Positions 1 through 7,919 of a stretch of 64,000 nucleotides of DNA are shown here, piece by piece. The notes below the pieces were generated by a model, which saw nothing but the letters and a program-made list of their open reading frames with translations, did no database searches and had not been told where the DNA came from. The stretch is from Lachnospiraceae bacterium (lineage in GTDB: Bacteria > Bacillota > Clostridia > Lachnospirales > Lachnospiraceae): positions 1 to 64,000 of the forward strand of contig JAILIS010000034.1 in NCBI GenBank assembly GCA_024695145.1, given 5' to 3'. Within the stretch, counting starts at the first letter, position 1; the number at the start of each line of letters is the position of its first letter. Made by a program: the position numbers and the translations under genes.

Positions 1-1
1 G

Positions 2-148
2 TATTCAGCAGAAGATGTATTGAAACTAACAAAGAACATCTATCGGGTTGATACTGGTGACGGTCAGGAATGCAAAGTATCTGCAATTCAAAAGAAGACA
101 CAAGTGCTACTGGACACCCTCGGCGTCAATCTATTACGTATAAACTGA
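2..148 (+). pseudogene. C-terminal tail of a possible transposase (runs off the left edge)
   Basis: An open frame enters from the left edge and ends at TGA 146-148, giving 48 residues. The tail is charged and ends in a segment with KKTQVLLDTLGV, which resembles the C-terminus of DDE transposases of the IS1634/IS4 type. That family link is an impression from memory; no catalytic residue lies inside the window. It sits about 110 bp beyond the terminator of the tRNA-Pro gene, a common place for insertions. It could equally be the end of another kind of gene. Confidence 0.35.
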
Positions 149-260
149 GATTTTAGTGTTAAGAAATATAAAGATGAAACTTGAAAATTAAATAAAGGTT
201 CAGCGGTTTTGTTCGATGGAATTATAAACGGAATTGTTAGACAATTGTTAGACAAGGGAT

Positions 261-294
261 AAAAAATCGGGGATTCCGGTTTTCCAGAATCCCC
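261..294 (-). terminator. Rho-independent terminator of tRNA-Pro
   Basis: On the minus strand an 8-bp stem (GGGGATTC / GAATCCCC) with a 10-nt loop is followed by a T-rich run, GATTTTTT. It lies 13 bp beyond the 3' end of the tRNA gene, so the tRNA appears to end its own transcript here. Confidence 0.8.
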
Positions 295-306
295 GTAAAT
301 ACTGAA

Positions 307-381
307 TCGGAGTGACAAGATTCGAACTTGCGGCCTCTACCTCCCTAAGATAGCGCTCTAGCCAAACTGAGCCACACCCCG
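307..381 (-). tRNA. tRNA-Pro, anticodon AGG
   Basis: The minus strand folds into a full cloverleaf. The acceptor stem is CGGGGTG / CACTCCG with one G-T pair, the D stem is GCTC/GAGC, and the anticodon stem is CTATC/GGTAG with loop TTAGGGA. The T arm has loop TTCGAAT, and the discriminator base is A. The loop places AGG at positions 34-36 and G at 37, as expected for proline. The 3' CCA is not encoded. A34 is unusual for bacterial tRNA-Pro, which normally carries TGG, GGG or CGG. Confidence 0.9.
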
Positions 382-478
382 ATCACTGTAACGTGCAAAT
401 GATATTCTAGCGAAAACCAACAATGATGTCAAGGGATTTTTGACAATATTGACATTACTAACGCGGAATGCGTCATGC

Positions 479-484
479 TATAAT
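479..484 (+). promoter_or_regulatory. -10 element directly upstream of a possible leaderless gene
   Basis: A perfect TATAAT ends 6 bp before the ATG at 491. No Shine-Dalgarno sequence lies between them. A start of transcription about 7 bp after the -10 box would fall on the ATG itself. The -35 region at normal spacing is weak; a TTGACA at 449-454 is too far away (24 bp). Confidence 0.5.
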
Positions 485-490
485 ACACGT

Positions 491-1009
491 ATGGGAATCA
501 ATTCTTACGGGCTGTTTAGCAGCGGACAACCGGGTGGTTCCTATGGTGACAGGAACTACGAACTTCAAAGGCAGCTTCAGGCAAGGCAGCAGCAGCTTTC
601 CGACCTTGAAAGGATGCCTGTATTAAGTGCGGCCCAGCAGGAAAAGCGGCAACAGCTCCTTAATGCGGTAGATACGCTTTCCGGCAAGCTTGATACCAAA
701 CCTTCAACATCTGTTTCAAAAGCATCCCCTGTACAGCCCGGCGCCAAAGATACCGCTGCAGGTCTTAACAGCATCGGCCGTCGAGACACCGAAGACGGCA
801 TCGTCATTCCCAAGAACAAGATGGATGTTACGGCAGCATACTCCAAAATGACAGGGCGCACCAACAGGCGGCCCAATCCTGGATATGCCGATAACGAATA
901 CTCCAATTCCGACAAGATCACATATAAAAATCCCGGCCGTTATGACGGAAGTGCCACAACGCCGGGAGATACATATCTCAAAGGTTTCTTTGTCGATATC
1001 AAACTTTAA
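491..1009 (+). CDS. Unknown protein, possibly from a leaderless mRNA
   Basis: The product is 172 residues if started at ATG 491. The frame is open to a TTG at 440, but that codon lies upstream of the -10 box, so it is unlikely to be the start. Residues about 20-60 are rich in Gln, Arg and Leu and look like a coiled coil. A Ser/Pro/Lys-rich stretch follows, and the C-terminus is polar and rich in Gly, Asn and Tyr. No signal peptide or membrane segment is visible, and I do not recognise a family. The gene is alone on the plus strand and converges on degV with an 11-bp gap. No terminator is seen between them. Confidence 0.6.
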   Translation: MGINSYGLFSSGQPGGSYGDRNYELQRQLQARQQQLSDLERMPVLSAAQQEKRQQLLNAVDTLSGKLDTKPSTSVSKASPVQPGAKDTAAGLNSIGRRDTEDGIVIPKNKMDVTAAYSKMTGRTNRRPNPGYADNEYSNSDKITYKNPGRYDGSATTPGDTYLKGFFVDIKL

Positions 1010-1020
1010 TTTGGATTATC

Positions 1021-1866
1021 TTATTCGATAAACAGTACACCCAGTGTACCCGGTCCGCAGTGTGAGCTTATTACGCCGCCTGCCCGGGTTTCAAGTACAT
1101 CATCAAAATAATTAAGATCCTCAAGATACTTTCTTACTTCTTCAACTATCTCTCGGTCTTTGCATGTATGAGTGATAAACACTCTCTGACGCCTTGCCTC
1201 CAGAAGAACATAGTGCATATCCTTAACATAATCCATAACGGCATTTTTGATCTGTCCGCGGTATTTCTTGGACACTTCCATTGCGCCGTTCTTCACTATG
1301 ATCTTGGGATGTATCCGAAGCACACCGCCTGTAAGGGCAACTACACTTGAACATCTGCCGCCCCTTGCAAGATACGTCAGCGTATCTATGACAAAACTTG
1401 CCCTGACCTTAGGTCTGAGCCGTTCCATCTCCTTGACTATATCTTCGGCACTGTACCCTTCCTTAGCCATGACAGCCGCTTCAACAACCAGCAACCCGAT
1501 ACCTGTGGAAAGGTTCATTGAATCCACCACATGCACGCGATCCGTCGCATTCAGATCCTCAGCCACCATGTTGAAAACATTGTAGGTGGTTGACATCATG
1601 GACGATATGGTAAAGATGATAAGTTCATCCCCGGCATCAAGCATCGGCTTGATCACTTCGGTCGCATCAGGTACCGAAACTGCCGAAGTCTTCGGGGTTT
1701 TCCTGTTTCTGTCCGCCCACTCGAATATCTCTTCCTGAGTGATCTCCACACGATCACGATACTCCCTGTCATCCAGAAGGATATGAAGCGGGATTATCGT
1801 TATACCGTACTTTCTGACAATCTCATCGGAAAGATCGCATGTGCTGTCTGAACATACGCGTACCAT
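1021..1866 (-). CDS. DegV family fatty-acid-binding protein
   Basis: The 281-residue product has the usual DegV length. DegV proteins bind a fatty acid between two domains and in Firmicutes can act as the binding subunit of a fatty-acid kinase (FakB-like). The N-terminus VCSDSTCDLS, the TSAVSVPDATEV segment near residue 60, the SSMMSTTYN loop near 88-96 and HVVDSMNLSTG near 112-122 match the family's ligand-contact pattern. It starts 2 bp after the stop of rplT, so it is probably read through from the infC operon. No fatty-acid kinase gene is nearby, so the partner must lie elsewhere. Confidence 0.85.
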   Translation of the reverse strand: MVRVCSDSTCDLSDEIVRKYGITIIPLHILLDDREYRDRVEITQEEIFEWADRNRKTPKTSAVSVPDATEVIKPMLDAGDELIIFTISSMMSTTYNVFNMVAEDLNATDRVHVVDSMNLSTGIGLLVVEAAVMAKEGYSAEDIVKEMERLRPKVRASFVIDTLTYLARGGRCSSVVALTGGVLRIHPKIIVKNGAMEVSKKYRGQIKNAVMDYVKDMHYVLLEARRQRVFITHTCKDREIVEEVRKYLEDLNYFDDVLETRAGGVISSHCGPGTLGVLFIE

Positions 1867-1868
1867 GA

Positions 1869-2225
1869 TCAGGCTATTTTGCTCTTGGCAAGTTCAGCAA
1901 GAGTAGCAAAGCCCTCTGCATCATTAACTGCCATCTCAGCAAGCATCTTACGGTTGATATCAACTTCCGCAAGTTTCAGTCCGTACATAAGTCTGCTGTA
2001 GCTGATACCGTTCATCCTTGCAGCAGCATTGATACGGGCGATCCAAAGCTGTCTGAACTGGCGCTTGCGCTCTTTACGGCCTGCAAATGACGTATTGAGA
2101 GCACGCATGACCGACTGCTTTGCAATACGATACTGGTTTGAACGGGCTCCTCTGTAGCCCTTTGCAAGTTTTAATACTTTATTGTGTTTTCTCTTGGCGT
2201 TCATTCCGCCTTTGATTCTTGCCAT
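1869..2225 (-). CDS. rplT: 50S ribosomal protein L20
   Basis: This is a 118-residue, highly basic protein with the typical L20 start MARIKGGMNAKRKHNK and the RQLWIARINAAARMNG segment. L20 binds 23S rRNA early in 50S assembly. In Firmicutes it also represses its own operon by binding the infC leader, and an attenuator-like hairpin is visible upstream of infC here. It is the third gene of infC-rpmI-rplT. The gap to rpmI is 107 bp, longer than usual, because a structured repeat has settled in it. Confidence 0.97.
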   Translation of the reverse strand: MARIKGGMNAKRKHNKVLKLAKGYRGARSNQYRIAKQSVMRALNTSFAGRKERKRQFRQLWIARINAAARMNGISYSRLMYGLKLAEVDINRKMLAEMAVNDAEGFATLAELAKSKIA

Positions 2226-2262
2226 TTTCTATTCCTCCTAAGTCTATATCCTGCTCCTGTAG

Positions 2263-2328
2263 GTCGCTCGGCCGTTCAGATCCCCTTTCGGAAGACAGGC
2301 CTCGCGGTGCAGACAGGTTCTTTCCCTC
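2263..2328 (-). repeat. Dispersed structured element, copy A (rpmI-rplT gap)
   Basis: This copy shares with copies at 7840, 25175 and 51673 a GTCGC(T/G)CGGCC-like end, the CCTCGCGGTG(C/T)AG core and a CAGGTTC block (plus-strand reading). On the minus strand it can fold with a GGCC/GGCC outer stem and an inner CC-GAAA-GG hairpin, a GNRA-type loop. It lies in transcribed DNA inside a ribosomal protein operon. The strand given is the one on which the loops read GAA, GTA or GAAA. Confidence 0.6.
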
Positions 2329-2332
2329 ATAT

Positions 2333-2530
2333 TTACATATAAGGTGTGATCTTCTTCATGTTCTTTACGTTAGTCTCATCCGTGATCACTGCATGTCTTA
2401 AGTTTCTCTTGTTCTTAGTCGTCTTCTTTGTAAGAATATGGCGTCTGTAGGCTTTGTTTCTCTTTAACTTACCCGTACCCGTAACTTTGAAACGCTTTGC
2501 AGCGGATCTGTTTGTTTTGATCTTTGGCAT
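2333..2530 (-). CDS. rpmI: 50S ribosomal protein L35
   Basis: A 65-residue basic protein beginning [18 protein letters not shown], the L35 signature, with the conserved RRHILTKKT segment. It is a structural protein of the large subunit. It sits 45 bp downstream of infC and upstream of rplT, the standard bacterial order, and is expected to share the L20-controlled leader. Confidence 0.97.
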   Translation of the reverse strand: MPKIKTNRSAAKRFKVTGTGKLKRNKAYRRHILTKKTTKNKRNLRHAVITDETNVKNMKKITPYM

Positions 2531-2575
2531 AACCTTTTCCTCCTGATTCTTCTTTATTTCAACTTACATCAGCGC

Positions 2576-3082
2576 TCAGCGCTTTTCAGTCAAAAACATT
2601 GTTAATGTTCTGCCCTCAACTTTGGGCGCCTTCTCAACGACAGCTACATCGGCAAGAGCCTCTGCAAAATCATCGAGAATGTATCTGCTGTTATTCATAT
2701 GAGCCATCTCACGGCCGCGGAAACGGAGAGTGATCTTCACTCTGTCTCCCTTTGACAGGAACTTCCTTGCTGCAGCTATCTTCGTGTTAAGATCGTTGGT
2801 GTCAATATTCGGAGACATCCTGATCTCCTTGATCTCAATGACACGCTGCTTCTTCCGGGCTTCCTTTTCCTTGCGCGACTGTTCGTAACGGAACTTGCCG
2901 TAATCGATCAGCCTGCATACCGGAGGTTTTGCATTAGGTGCGATCTTCACCAGATCAACTCCCGCCTCTTCGGCAAGTTGTCTTGCCTCATTAATGCCCA
3001 TGATACCGAGCTGCTCATTGTTCTGACCGATCACGCGAACCTCCGTGTCGCGTATCTGTTCATTGATCATTAATTCTGCTAT
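2576..3082 (-). CDS. infC: Translation initiation factor IF-3, probably starting at AUA
   Basis: IF-3 binds the 30S subunit, keeps it free and checks the initiator tRNA and start codon. MINEQIRDTEVRVIG and the RMSPNIDTNDLNTK segment are typical. The first ATG is at 3070, but its distance from the only good Shine-Dalgarno (GGGAGG) is about 20 nt. An in-frame ATA at 3082-3080, giving the extra residues M-A-E-L, lies 8 nt after that site. Rare start codons of the AUU/AUC/AUA class are a known feature of infC and allow IF-3 to limit its own synthesis. The extended N-terminus also fits relatives that begin with a few residues before MINEQIR. With the ATG start the product is 164 residues, with ATA 168. 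Confidence 0.95.
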   Translation of the reverse strand: MAELMINEQIRDTEVRVIGQNNEQLGIMGINEARQLAEEAGVDLVKIAPNAKPPVCRLIDYGKFRYEQSRKEKEARKKQRVIEIKEIRMSPNIDTNDLNTKIAAARKFLSKGDRVKITLRFRGREMAHMNNSRYILDDFAEALADVAVVEKAPKVEGRTLTMFLTEKR

Positions 3083-3120
3083 TGTTTTGTCCTCCCTTTG
3101 TGTAACACATGATCAACCGA

Positions 3121-3153
3121 CAAAAAATCCTGCTCATACAAGTATAAGCAGGA
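3121..3153 (-). terminator. Attenuator hairpin in the infC leader (L20-leader type)
   Basis: On the minus strand CCTGCTTATAC and a partly complementary ATGAGCAGG form a stem with a short loop, followed by ATTTTTTG. It lies 40 bp before infC, inside the leader. In Firmicutes L20 promotes premature termination of infC-rpmI-rplT at such a hairpin. The rest of the leader (to about 3300) holds more potential stems but I could not match an L20 binding site by eye. Confidence 0.65.
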
Positions 3154-3286
3154 TAATAGATCAAAAATCACAGGACTTACCGGTCCTAATCTTTATTAAC
3201 GCCCGCTAAGCTCTACATAAATTACAAATGCCGCGGGGTGAGATCTCTCTGCTTTCCTGTATGTGTGACTGTTGTCACCTTGGCAA

Positions 3287-3314
3287 GGTTATCATAAAAC
3301 CGTACTATTGTCAA
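3287..3314 (-). promoter_or_regulatory. Possible promoter of infC-rpmI-rplT-degV
   Basis: A perfect TTGACA lies at 3314-3309 on the minus strand. The -10 is weak: ATAACC at 16 bp spacing, with other AT-rich hexamers overlapping. It is the only -35-like box between infC and the next gene upstream, and it gives a leader of about 200 nt. Confidence 0.4.
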
Positions 3315-3329
3315 CGGATATTTGTATTA

Positions 3330-4676
3330 TCACGAATCACCTGCGCTAAAATACATATATTCGTGTCCGTTGCTGTCATATGTTGGTAATTCGTCTATTG
3401 TATGCGTCACGGAAAAATCAGTGTCATTGTACAGTCTCGTGAGCTCATAATCCGAATAACCCATTTGGAATACGGCTCCGTCATACCAGACGGGACATGT
3501 CAGCGTAATTGTCGCTGTCAGGATGTTCTCTCTGTCCCCGTTTCCGACCGCAAAATCGGCCTTAACGTCATACCGGTCATCCCTGTTCTGTATCCTGACG
3601 AAACCTTCCTTAAGATCCGGCTGACCGGCCTGGGACAAAATATAATCATCACCAAACTCAAACGAAGTCCCCGTATATCTGTCAAAAACACTGACCGATG
3701 CGAGCTCTTTTCCACCCTTGTCCTCTGCTTCACTGATGTCGTACACAAAGAATGCGGTCACTTTTTTGTATCCCTCTTCGATACCGTCAGTAGTCTGTGT
3801 GACCGTAACATTTGCGGGAACATCGATCTCCTCCGTGTCAACATTACCGTCGTTTGCCATTGTCTCAAATGTAAAATCACCCTGCGGCGTTATCTTAAGC
3901 CCCGATTTTTCAAACCACGTTCCGTAACTGACCGTGGAGATAAAATCATTGAGAAAACCTGAAAGGCACCTGCCCACATGTTCTTCTTCGCTGCAGCCGA
4001 ATGAGTAGCAGCACTTATCCGGTGTAACGACGATATAACTGATATTCTCAAAAGGGTGTTCATAGCCGTCATAGGTAATAGATGCATGGTAAAGCCTTGC
4101 TTCCTGCCCCGCAACTTCCGTTTTCTCCTCGGATATTATCCTGCCGTCGGCAAAAAACTGCGTGGCGATCGCATCAAAGATCTCATCTTCATCCAGCCCG
4201 TCAAGAGAATCGGGAAGCTTTTCTCTTGTGATAAAAAACCCTGCTTCCACGCTGTCAGCCGGATCGTAAATAAGCTCCTGATAGGAGTCACCCCATCCGG
4301 TGTATTTGTCCCGAAGCTTGTTTTCCCACGAAGAAGGGATCTTCCATGACATGTTTCCGAGCCCGCCGTCCTTATCAAGCGAAACATCCTCCCAGACAGC
4401 ATCCAGTATTGTAGACTCTATGCCGGAAGTCTCGATAAGTTTGGTCTCTGAAGATGCAGCTCTCAATATGATTATAAGAGATACGATCAGTATGAGCGCC
4501 AGAAGTGCGACAATACCGATAACTATCCCGACTACGGCTCCCGTCCCCAGTCCCTTTTCCGACGGACGCTTTCCTTCAGGGATCTGCGTCCCGGCAGACT
4601 GTGCGATCTCATATCCGCATTCGGTACAAAAAGACGCACTGTCCTGTATAACTGCTCCGCATTTCGGACATACCAT
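3330..4676 (-). CDS. Zinc-ribbon membrane protein with a large extracytoplasmic domain, unknown role
   Basis: The 448-residue product begins with a four-cysteine zinc ribbon (CPKCG ... CTECG, residues 3-21). A Gly/Pro/Lys linker and one long hydrophobic segment (about 44-74) follow. The rest, about 370 residues, is acidic and should lie outside the membrane. Residues 108-250 contain GNMSWKIPSSWE and a region resembling the stress-resistance lipoprotein type found in Clostridia. Zinc-ribbon plus single-membrane-helix proteins are common in Firmicutes and mostly uncharacterised. It is 34 bp downstream of another unknown membrane protein gene, so the two probably form a unit. Confidence 0.75.
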   Translation of the reverse strand: MVCPKCGAVIQDSASFCTECGYEIAQSAGTQIPEGKRPSEKGLGTGAVVGIVIGIVALLALILIVSLIIILRAASSETKLIETSGIESTILDAVWEDVSLDKDGGLGNMSWKIPSSWENKLRDKYTGWGDSYQELIYDPADSVEAGFFITREKLPDSLDGLDEDEIFDAIATQFFADGRIISEEKTEVAGQEARLYHASITYDGYEHPFENISYIVVTPDKCCYSFGCSEEEHVGRCLSGFLNDFISTVSYGTWFEKSGLKITPQGDFTFETMANDGNVDTEEIDVPANVTVTQTTDGIEEGYKKVTAFFVYDISEAEDKGGKELASVSVFDRYTGTSFEFGDDYILSQAGQPDLKEGFVRIQNRDDRYDVKADFAVGNGDRENILTATITLTCPVWYDGAVFQMGYSDYELTRLYNDTDFSVTHTIDELPTYDSNGHEYMYFSAGDS

Positions 4677-4710
4677 TTATATGACCCCTCTCTTTCGGGT
4701 TAGTATACGT

Positions 4711-5448
4711 TTACCGGTCATTTGCAGCCCAGCCGCATAAGAACGTTATGGCAAGAGCAAACAGCGCCGTTATCGGAAATGTTATCCATGCTATGTCCGG
4801 CTTGGGGCCGTAATAGCGGAGACAGTACCACAGGCATATCGAAAACGGCACAGCAAATGACACAATGTTCATAAGAGCTTTATTCGGTTTGATATCATAA
4901 TGCAGATCATGGGTCTCGTTAAGGAGCGCACGATAACACGATATCCTGTCAATACACGGGTACGCGATGATAATTGCAAGTGCCGCAAGAACACAGCACA
5001 CGATCCTTCCGTATACCACGGCCAGAGTCTGATCTTCCATAAAAGTCAGCAGCATTATGTTAACTAAACCCGCTGCTGTCATGATCACCAGACTGCATGT
5101 AATCTTGTAGATGAGCACCGGCCTTGCAGTGTTATATGCCTCTCTGACAACATCTGCACCATCTCTTAACGCTATGCTATCTGGCCTTGTTATGTAAACT
5201 TTATTATATTTTATGACAGTCAGCATATTGAGGATGATGATCAATACCGCCAATATACAGGCCGTCACTATGATGACGACCCTGCCGGGTTTTTCGGAAA
5301 GCGAATAAAAAACGCCTCCCGCGATCAACGCGTAGAGGCAAAAATAGATCGCCAGACCGAACAGCTGCACTGCTATGACACAAGCCACCGTTCTGGCCTG
5401 TTCATGGCGTGCCTTCATGTAATTTACTATCCTGTCATCAGCCTGCAA
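4711..5448 (-). CDS. Multi-pass membrane protein of unknown function
   Basis: A 245-residue protein with about six hydrophobic segments (roughly residues 20-45, 52-80, 112-136, 141-162, 192-210 and 216-240). The N-terminus and the loop at about 165-190 are charged. I do not recognise a family. It lies between a small unknown gene (28 bp upstream) and the zinc-ribbon membrane protein gene (34 bp downstream), all in one direction, so a shared envelope role is possible but only inferred. Confidence 0.65.
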   Translation of the reverse strand: MQADDRIVNYMKARHEQARTVACVIAVQLFGLAIYFCLYALIAGGVFYSLSEKPGRVVIIVTACILAVLIIILNMLTVIKYNKVYITRPDSIALRDGADVVREAYNTARPVLIYKITCSLVIMTAAGLVNIMLLTFMEDQTLAVVYGRIVCCVLAALAIIIAYPCIDRISCYRALLNETHDLHYDIKPNKALMNIVSFAVPFSICLWYCLRYYGPKPDIAWITFPITALFALAITFLCGWAANDR

Positions 5449-5476
5449 TTATGAAAAATGCTCCGTTTACTGACCG

Positions 5477-5866
5477 TCAGAGTTTGTCCTCTCCCCGGCC
5501 TTCTTCTATCTTTTTAACGTACGTTTCGGGATCGGCCTTCATGTCGACCATCATCCTGAAAGCGTTTAATACCATTCGCTCTTTGTTGCACTCTGCCGGG
5601 TTCTTGCCGATCTCCCTTATGAGATTGTATTTGTTCATCTGGAACACATACAGATCCGTAAGACTGTAGCCGTACACACTCTCGCTGTCCTTTAACGTAT
5701 GATTGGACAGATAGTATACGAGCTCATCAAAAAGGGCATCGTCCTTTACTATGTCGCCCCAGAGCCTGTCAGTCCAGTCCCTGTCATATCCGCACCAGTC
5801 GCACAGCTCATAAAAGAGTTCACATGCTTTCAGTTTAGTCGTTGCTATTATTATGTTGCTGCTCAT
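5477..5866 (-). CDS. Small unknown protein overlapping the 3' end of thrS
   Basis: The 129-residue product is soluble, acidic and rich in aromatic residues (WCGYDRDWTDRLWGD near 24-38). It looks all-helical. No family is recognised. The chosen ATG lies 32 bp inside thrS in another frame; the ribosome binding site is weak. Translation may be coupled to thrS. A later start is possible. Confidence 0.55.
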   Translation of the reverse strand: MSSNIIIATTKLKACELFYELCDWCGYDRDWTDRLWGDIVKDDALFDELVYYLSNHTLKDSESVYGYSLTDLYVFQMNKYNLIREIGKNPAECNKERMVLNAFRMMVDMKADPETYVKKIEEGRGEDKL

Positions 5867-7781
5867 CCGTTTCTTCCCGGAGGACTCTGCCGTCGATCTC
5901 TTCTCTTACTTCCCTGATGAAAACATCAAGATCCTTTGCTCCCTCATCACCGAGGAACCGGCTTCTGACCGCAATATTTCCGGCCTCCTCCTCCTTCTGT
6001 CCGAGGATGAGCATATAGGGAACTCTCTGAAGTCTGGCTTCTCTTATCTTGTATCCGATCTTTTCTGAACGGGTATCTATCTCGGCACGTATGCCGGCGG
6101 CTTTGAGTTTTTCCAAAACCTTTTCGGAATAATCAAAATACTTGTCGGATATGGGAAGTACTTTGACCTGTACGGGTGAAAGCCATGTGGGGAACTTTCC
6201 GGCACAGTTCTCCGTAAGCACACCGATAAATCTTTCAACCGAACCGAATACAACCCTGTGTATCATAACAGGCATGTGTTCCGCTCCGTCCGAACCCGTA
6301 TATGTGAGTTCAAAGTTCTGCGGAAGCTGGAAGTCAAGCTGGATGGTACCGCACTGCCATGTCCTCTTGAGACAGTCTTCAACATGGAAGTCTATCTTGG
6401 GCCCGTAGAATGCACCGTCGCCCTCATTGATCTCATACGGAAGATTCATTTTCTCTAGGGCCGATTTTAACCCGTTTGTAGCCTTCTCCCAGTCCTCATC
6501 GGAACCCATATGATCTTCGGGCATCGTTGAAAGTTCGATCTTGTATTTGAAATTCAGCTTTTCGTATACTTCGTTTATAAGCTTTACAATGTGCTCAACC
6601 TCTTCTCCTATCTGATCTATTGAGATGAACTCATGTGCATCGTCCTGATGGAATGCACGCACCCTCATGAGTCCGTGAAGAGCGCCTGATTTTTCATGCC
6701 TGTGTACCAGTCCGACCTCAGCATATCTGATGGGAAGTTCCCTGTATGATCTCGGCTGGTTTTTGTATACGAGTATGGAACCCGGGCAGTTCATCGGTTT
6801 GATACAGAACATCTCTTCATCGATCATCGAAGTGTACATGTTCTCACTGTAGTGATCCCAGTGACCGGATGTTATCCACAGCTGCTGATTGAGCATCACA
6901 GGGGTCTCGATCTCCTGATAGCCGTTGCGGTAGTGCACTTCCCTCCAGTACTTCATGAGCTCGTTGCGAAGAATCATGCCGTTCGGAAGGAAGAACGGGA
7001 ATCCCGGGCCTTCATCGGCCATCATGAACAGTCCCATCTCCTTGCCTATCTTACGGTGATCACGCTTCTTGGCCTCCTCGAACATGTGAAGGTATTCCTC
7101 AAGTTCCGCAGCCTTCGTATATGATGTGCCGTATATCCTCGTGAGCATCTTATTTTTCTCATTGCCGCGCCAGTAAGCTCCCGCGACCTTCATGAGCTTT
7201 ACGGCCTTTACGGGTTTGGTTGACATAAGATGGGGACCTGCACACAGATCCGTAAAATCACCCTGCCTGTAGAATGATATTACGGCATCTTCCGGAAGAT
7301 CGCGGATCAGCTCAACCTTGTAAGGTTCTTTGGCATCTTCCATCATCTTGATGGCATCTTCTCTCTTGAGTTCGAATCTCTCGAGCGGGATATCCTCCTT
7401 GACGATCTTCTTCATCTCGGCTTCGATCGCCGGAAAATCCTCTTCCGTTATCGGCCTGTCGCTGTCAATGTCATAGTAGAATCCGTCATCTATGGAAGGT
7501 CCTATCGCAAGTTTGACGTCGGGCCACAGACGCTTTATCGCCTGAGCCATTATGTGAGACGTCGTGTGTCTGAACGCATCACATCCTCCCTTATCGGCGA
7601 AAGTCAGAATGTTCAAGTTGCAATCCTTATCCACGACATAGCGAAGATCTACTCGTTCTCCATCAACTTCGCCCGCACATGCAACTCTTGCAAGGCCTTC
7701 CGAGATATCCTTTGCGATATCTATTACCGGCATAGCCGATGCGTATTCTTTTGATGAACCGTCTTTGAGTGTGATTTTCAT
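5835..7781 (-). CDS. thrS: Threonyl-tRNA synthetase
   Basis: The 648-residue enzyme charges tRNA-Thr with threonine. It has an N-terminal TGS domain, then the editing domain with HTTSHIMAQ near residue 73. The class II core follows, with the zinc ligands of FCIKPMNCPG, HQDDAH and PVMIHRV and motif 2 in RYAEVGLVHRHE, and a C-terminal anticodon-binding domain ends it. The start follows AAGGAG. A T-box leader would be expected in many Firmicutes, but the upstream DNA is a structured repeat and the SEC-C gene; no T-box core (TGGNACCGCG) is present. It is probably read from the promoter near 8485. Confidence 0.97.
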   Translation of the reverse strand: MKITLKDGSSKEYASAMPVIDIAKDISEGLARVACAGEVDGERVDLRYVVDKDCNLNILTFADKGGCDAFRHTTSHIMAQAIKRLWPDVKLAIGPSIDDGFYYDIDSDRPITEEDFPAIEAEMKKIVKEDIPLERFELKREDAIKMMEDAKEPYKVELIRDLPEDAVISFYRQGDFTDLCAGPHLMSTKPVKAVKLMKVAGAYWRGNEKNKMLTRIYGTSYTKAAELEEYLHMFEEAKKRDHRKIGKEMGLFMMADEGPGFPFFLPNGMILRNELMKYWREVHYRNGYQEIETPVMLNQQLWITSGHWDHYSENMYTSMIDEEMFCIKPMNCPGSILVYKNQPRSYRELPIRYAEVGLVHRHEKSGALHGLMRVRAFHQDDAHEFISIDQIGEEVEHIVKLINEVYEKLNFKYKIELSTMPEDHMGSDEDWEKATNGLKSALEKMNLPYEINEGDGAFYGPKIDFHVEDCLKRTWQCGTIQLDFQLPQNFELTYTGSDGAEHMPVMIHRVVFGSVERFIGVLTENCAGKFPTWLSPVQVKVLPISDKYFDYSEKVLEKLKAAGIRAEIDTRSEKIGYKIREARLQRVPYMLILGQKEEEAGNIAVRSRFLGDEGAKDLDVFIREVREEIDGRVLREETDEQQHNNSND

Positions 7782-7798
7782 AATAATCTCCTTAAATC

Positions 7799-7829
7799 CC
7801 CACTTCGTGGGTCCCTCCTACCTGCCTTT
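7799..7829 (-). repeat. 31-bp partial copy of the dispersed element next to thrS
   Basis: The 31 bp are identical to 7896-7926, which is part of copy B and runs into the end of the SEC-C gene. It contains the CCCAC-TTC-GTGGG hairpin and the CCTCCTACC block. It lies just before the thrS ribosome binding site. The direct-repeat pair brackets the body of copy B. Confidence 0.75.
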
Positions 7830-7839
7830 TAATCAGTGT

Positions 7840-7919
7840 GTCGCGCCATCCTGAATTGCCTTCGGCAATGGCGCTCCACGTGCAGCCAGGTTCCTCCCAC
7901 TTCGTGGGTCCCTCCTACC
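7840..7919 (-). repeat. Dispersed structured element, copy B (SEC-C gene to thrS)
   Basis: On the minus strand it reads a CCCAC-GAA-GTGGG hairpin, a linker, then an outer stem GCGCC/GGCGC enclosing ATTGCC-GAA-GGCAAT. Compared with copy C both stems differ in sequence but keep pairing. The TAG stop of the upstream SEC-C gene lies in the GGCAGGTAG at its edge, so the element abuts that reading frame. Confidence 0.75.

Noticed and set aside
88..318. A 76-residue minus-strand frame
   Set aside because: It overlaps the tRNA-Pro gene and its terminator.
7782..7914. T-box leader for thrS
   Set aside because: The conserved T-box core and a terminator/antiterminator pair are absent; the space is filled by the structured element.
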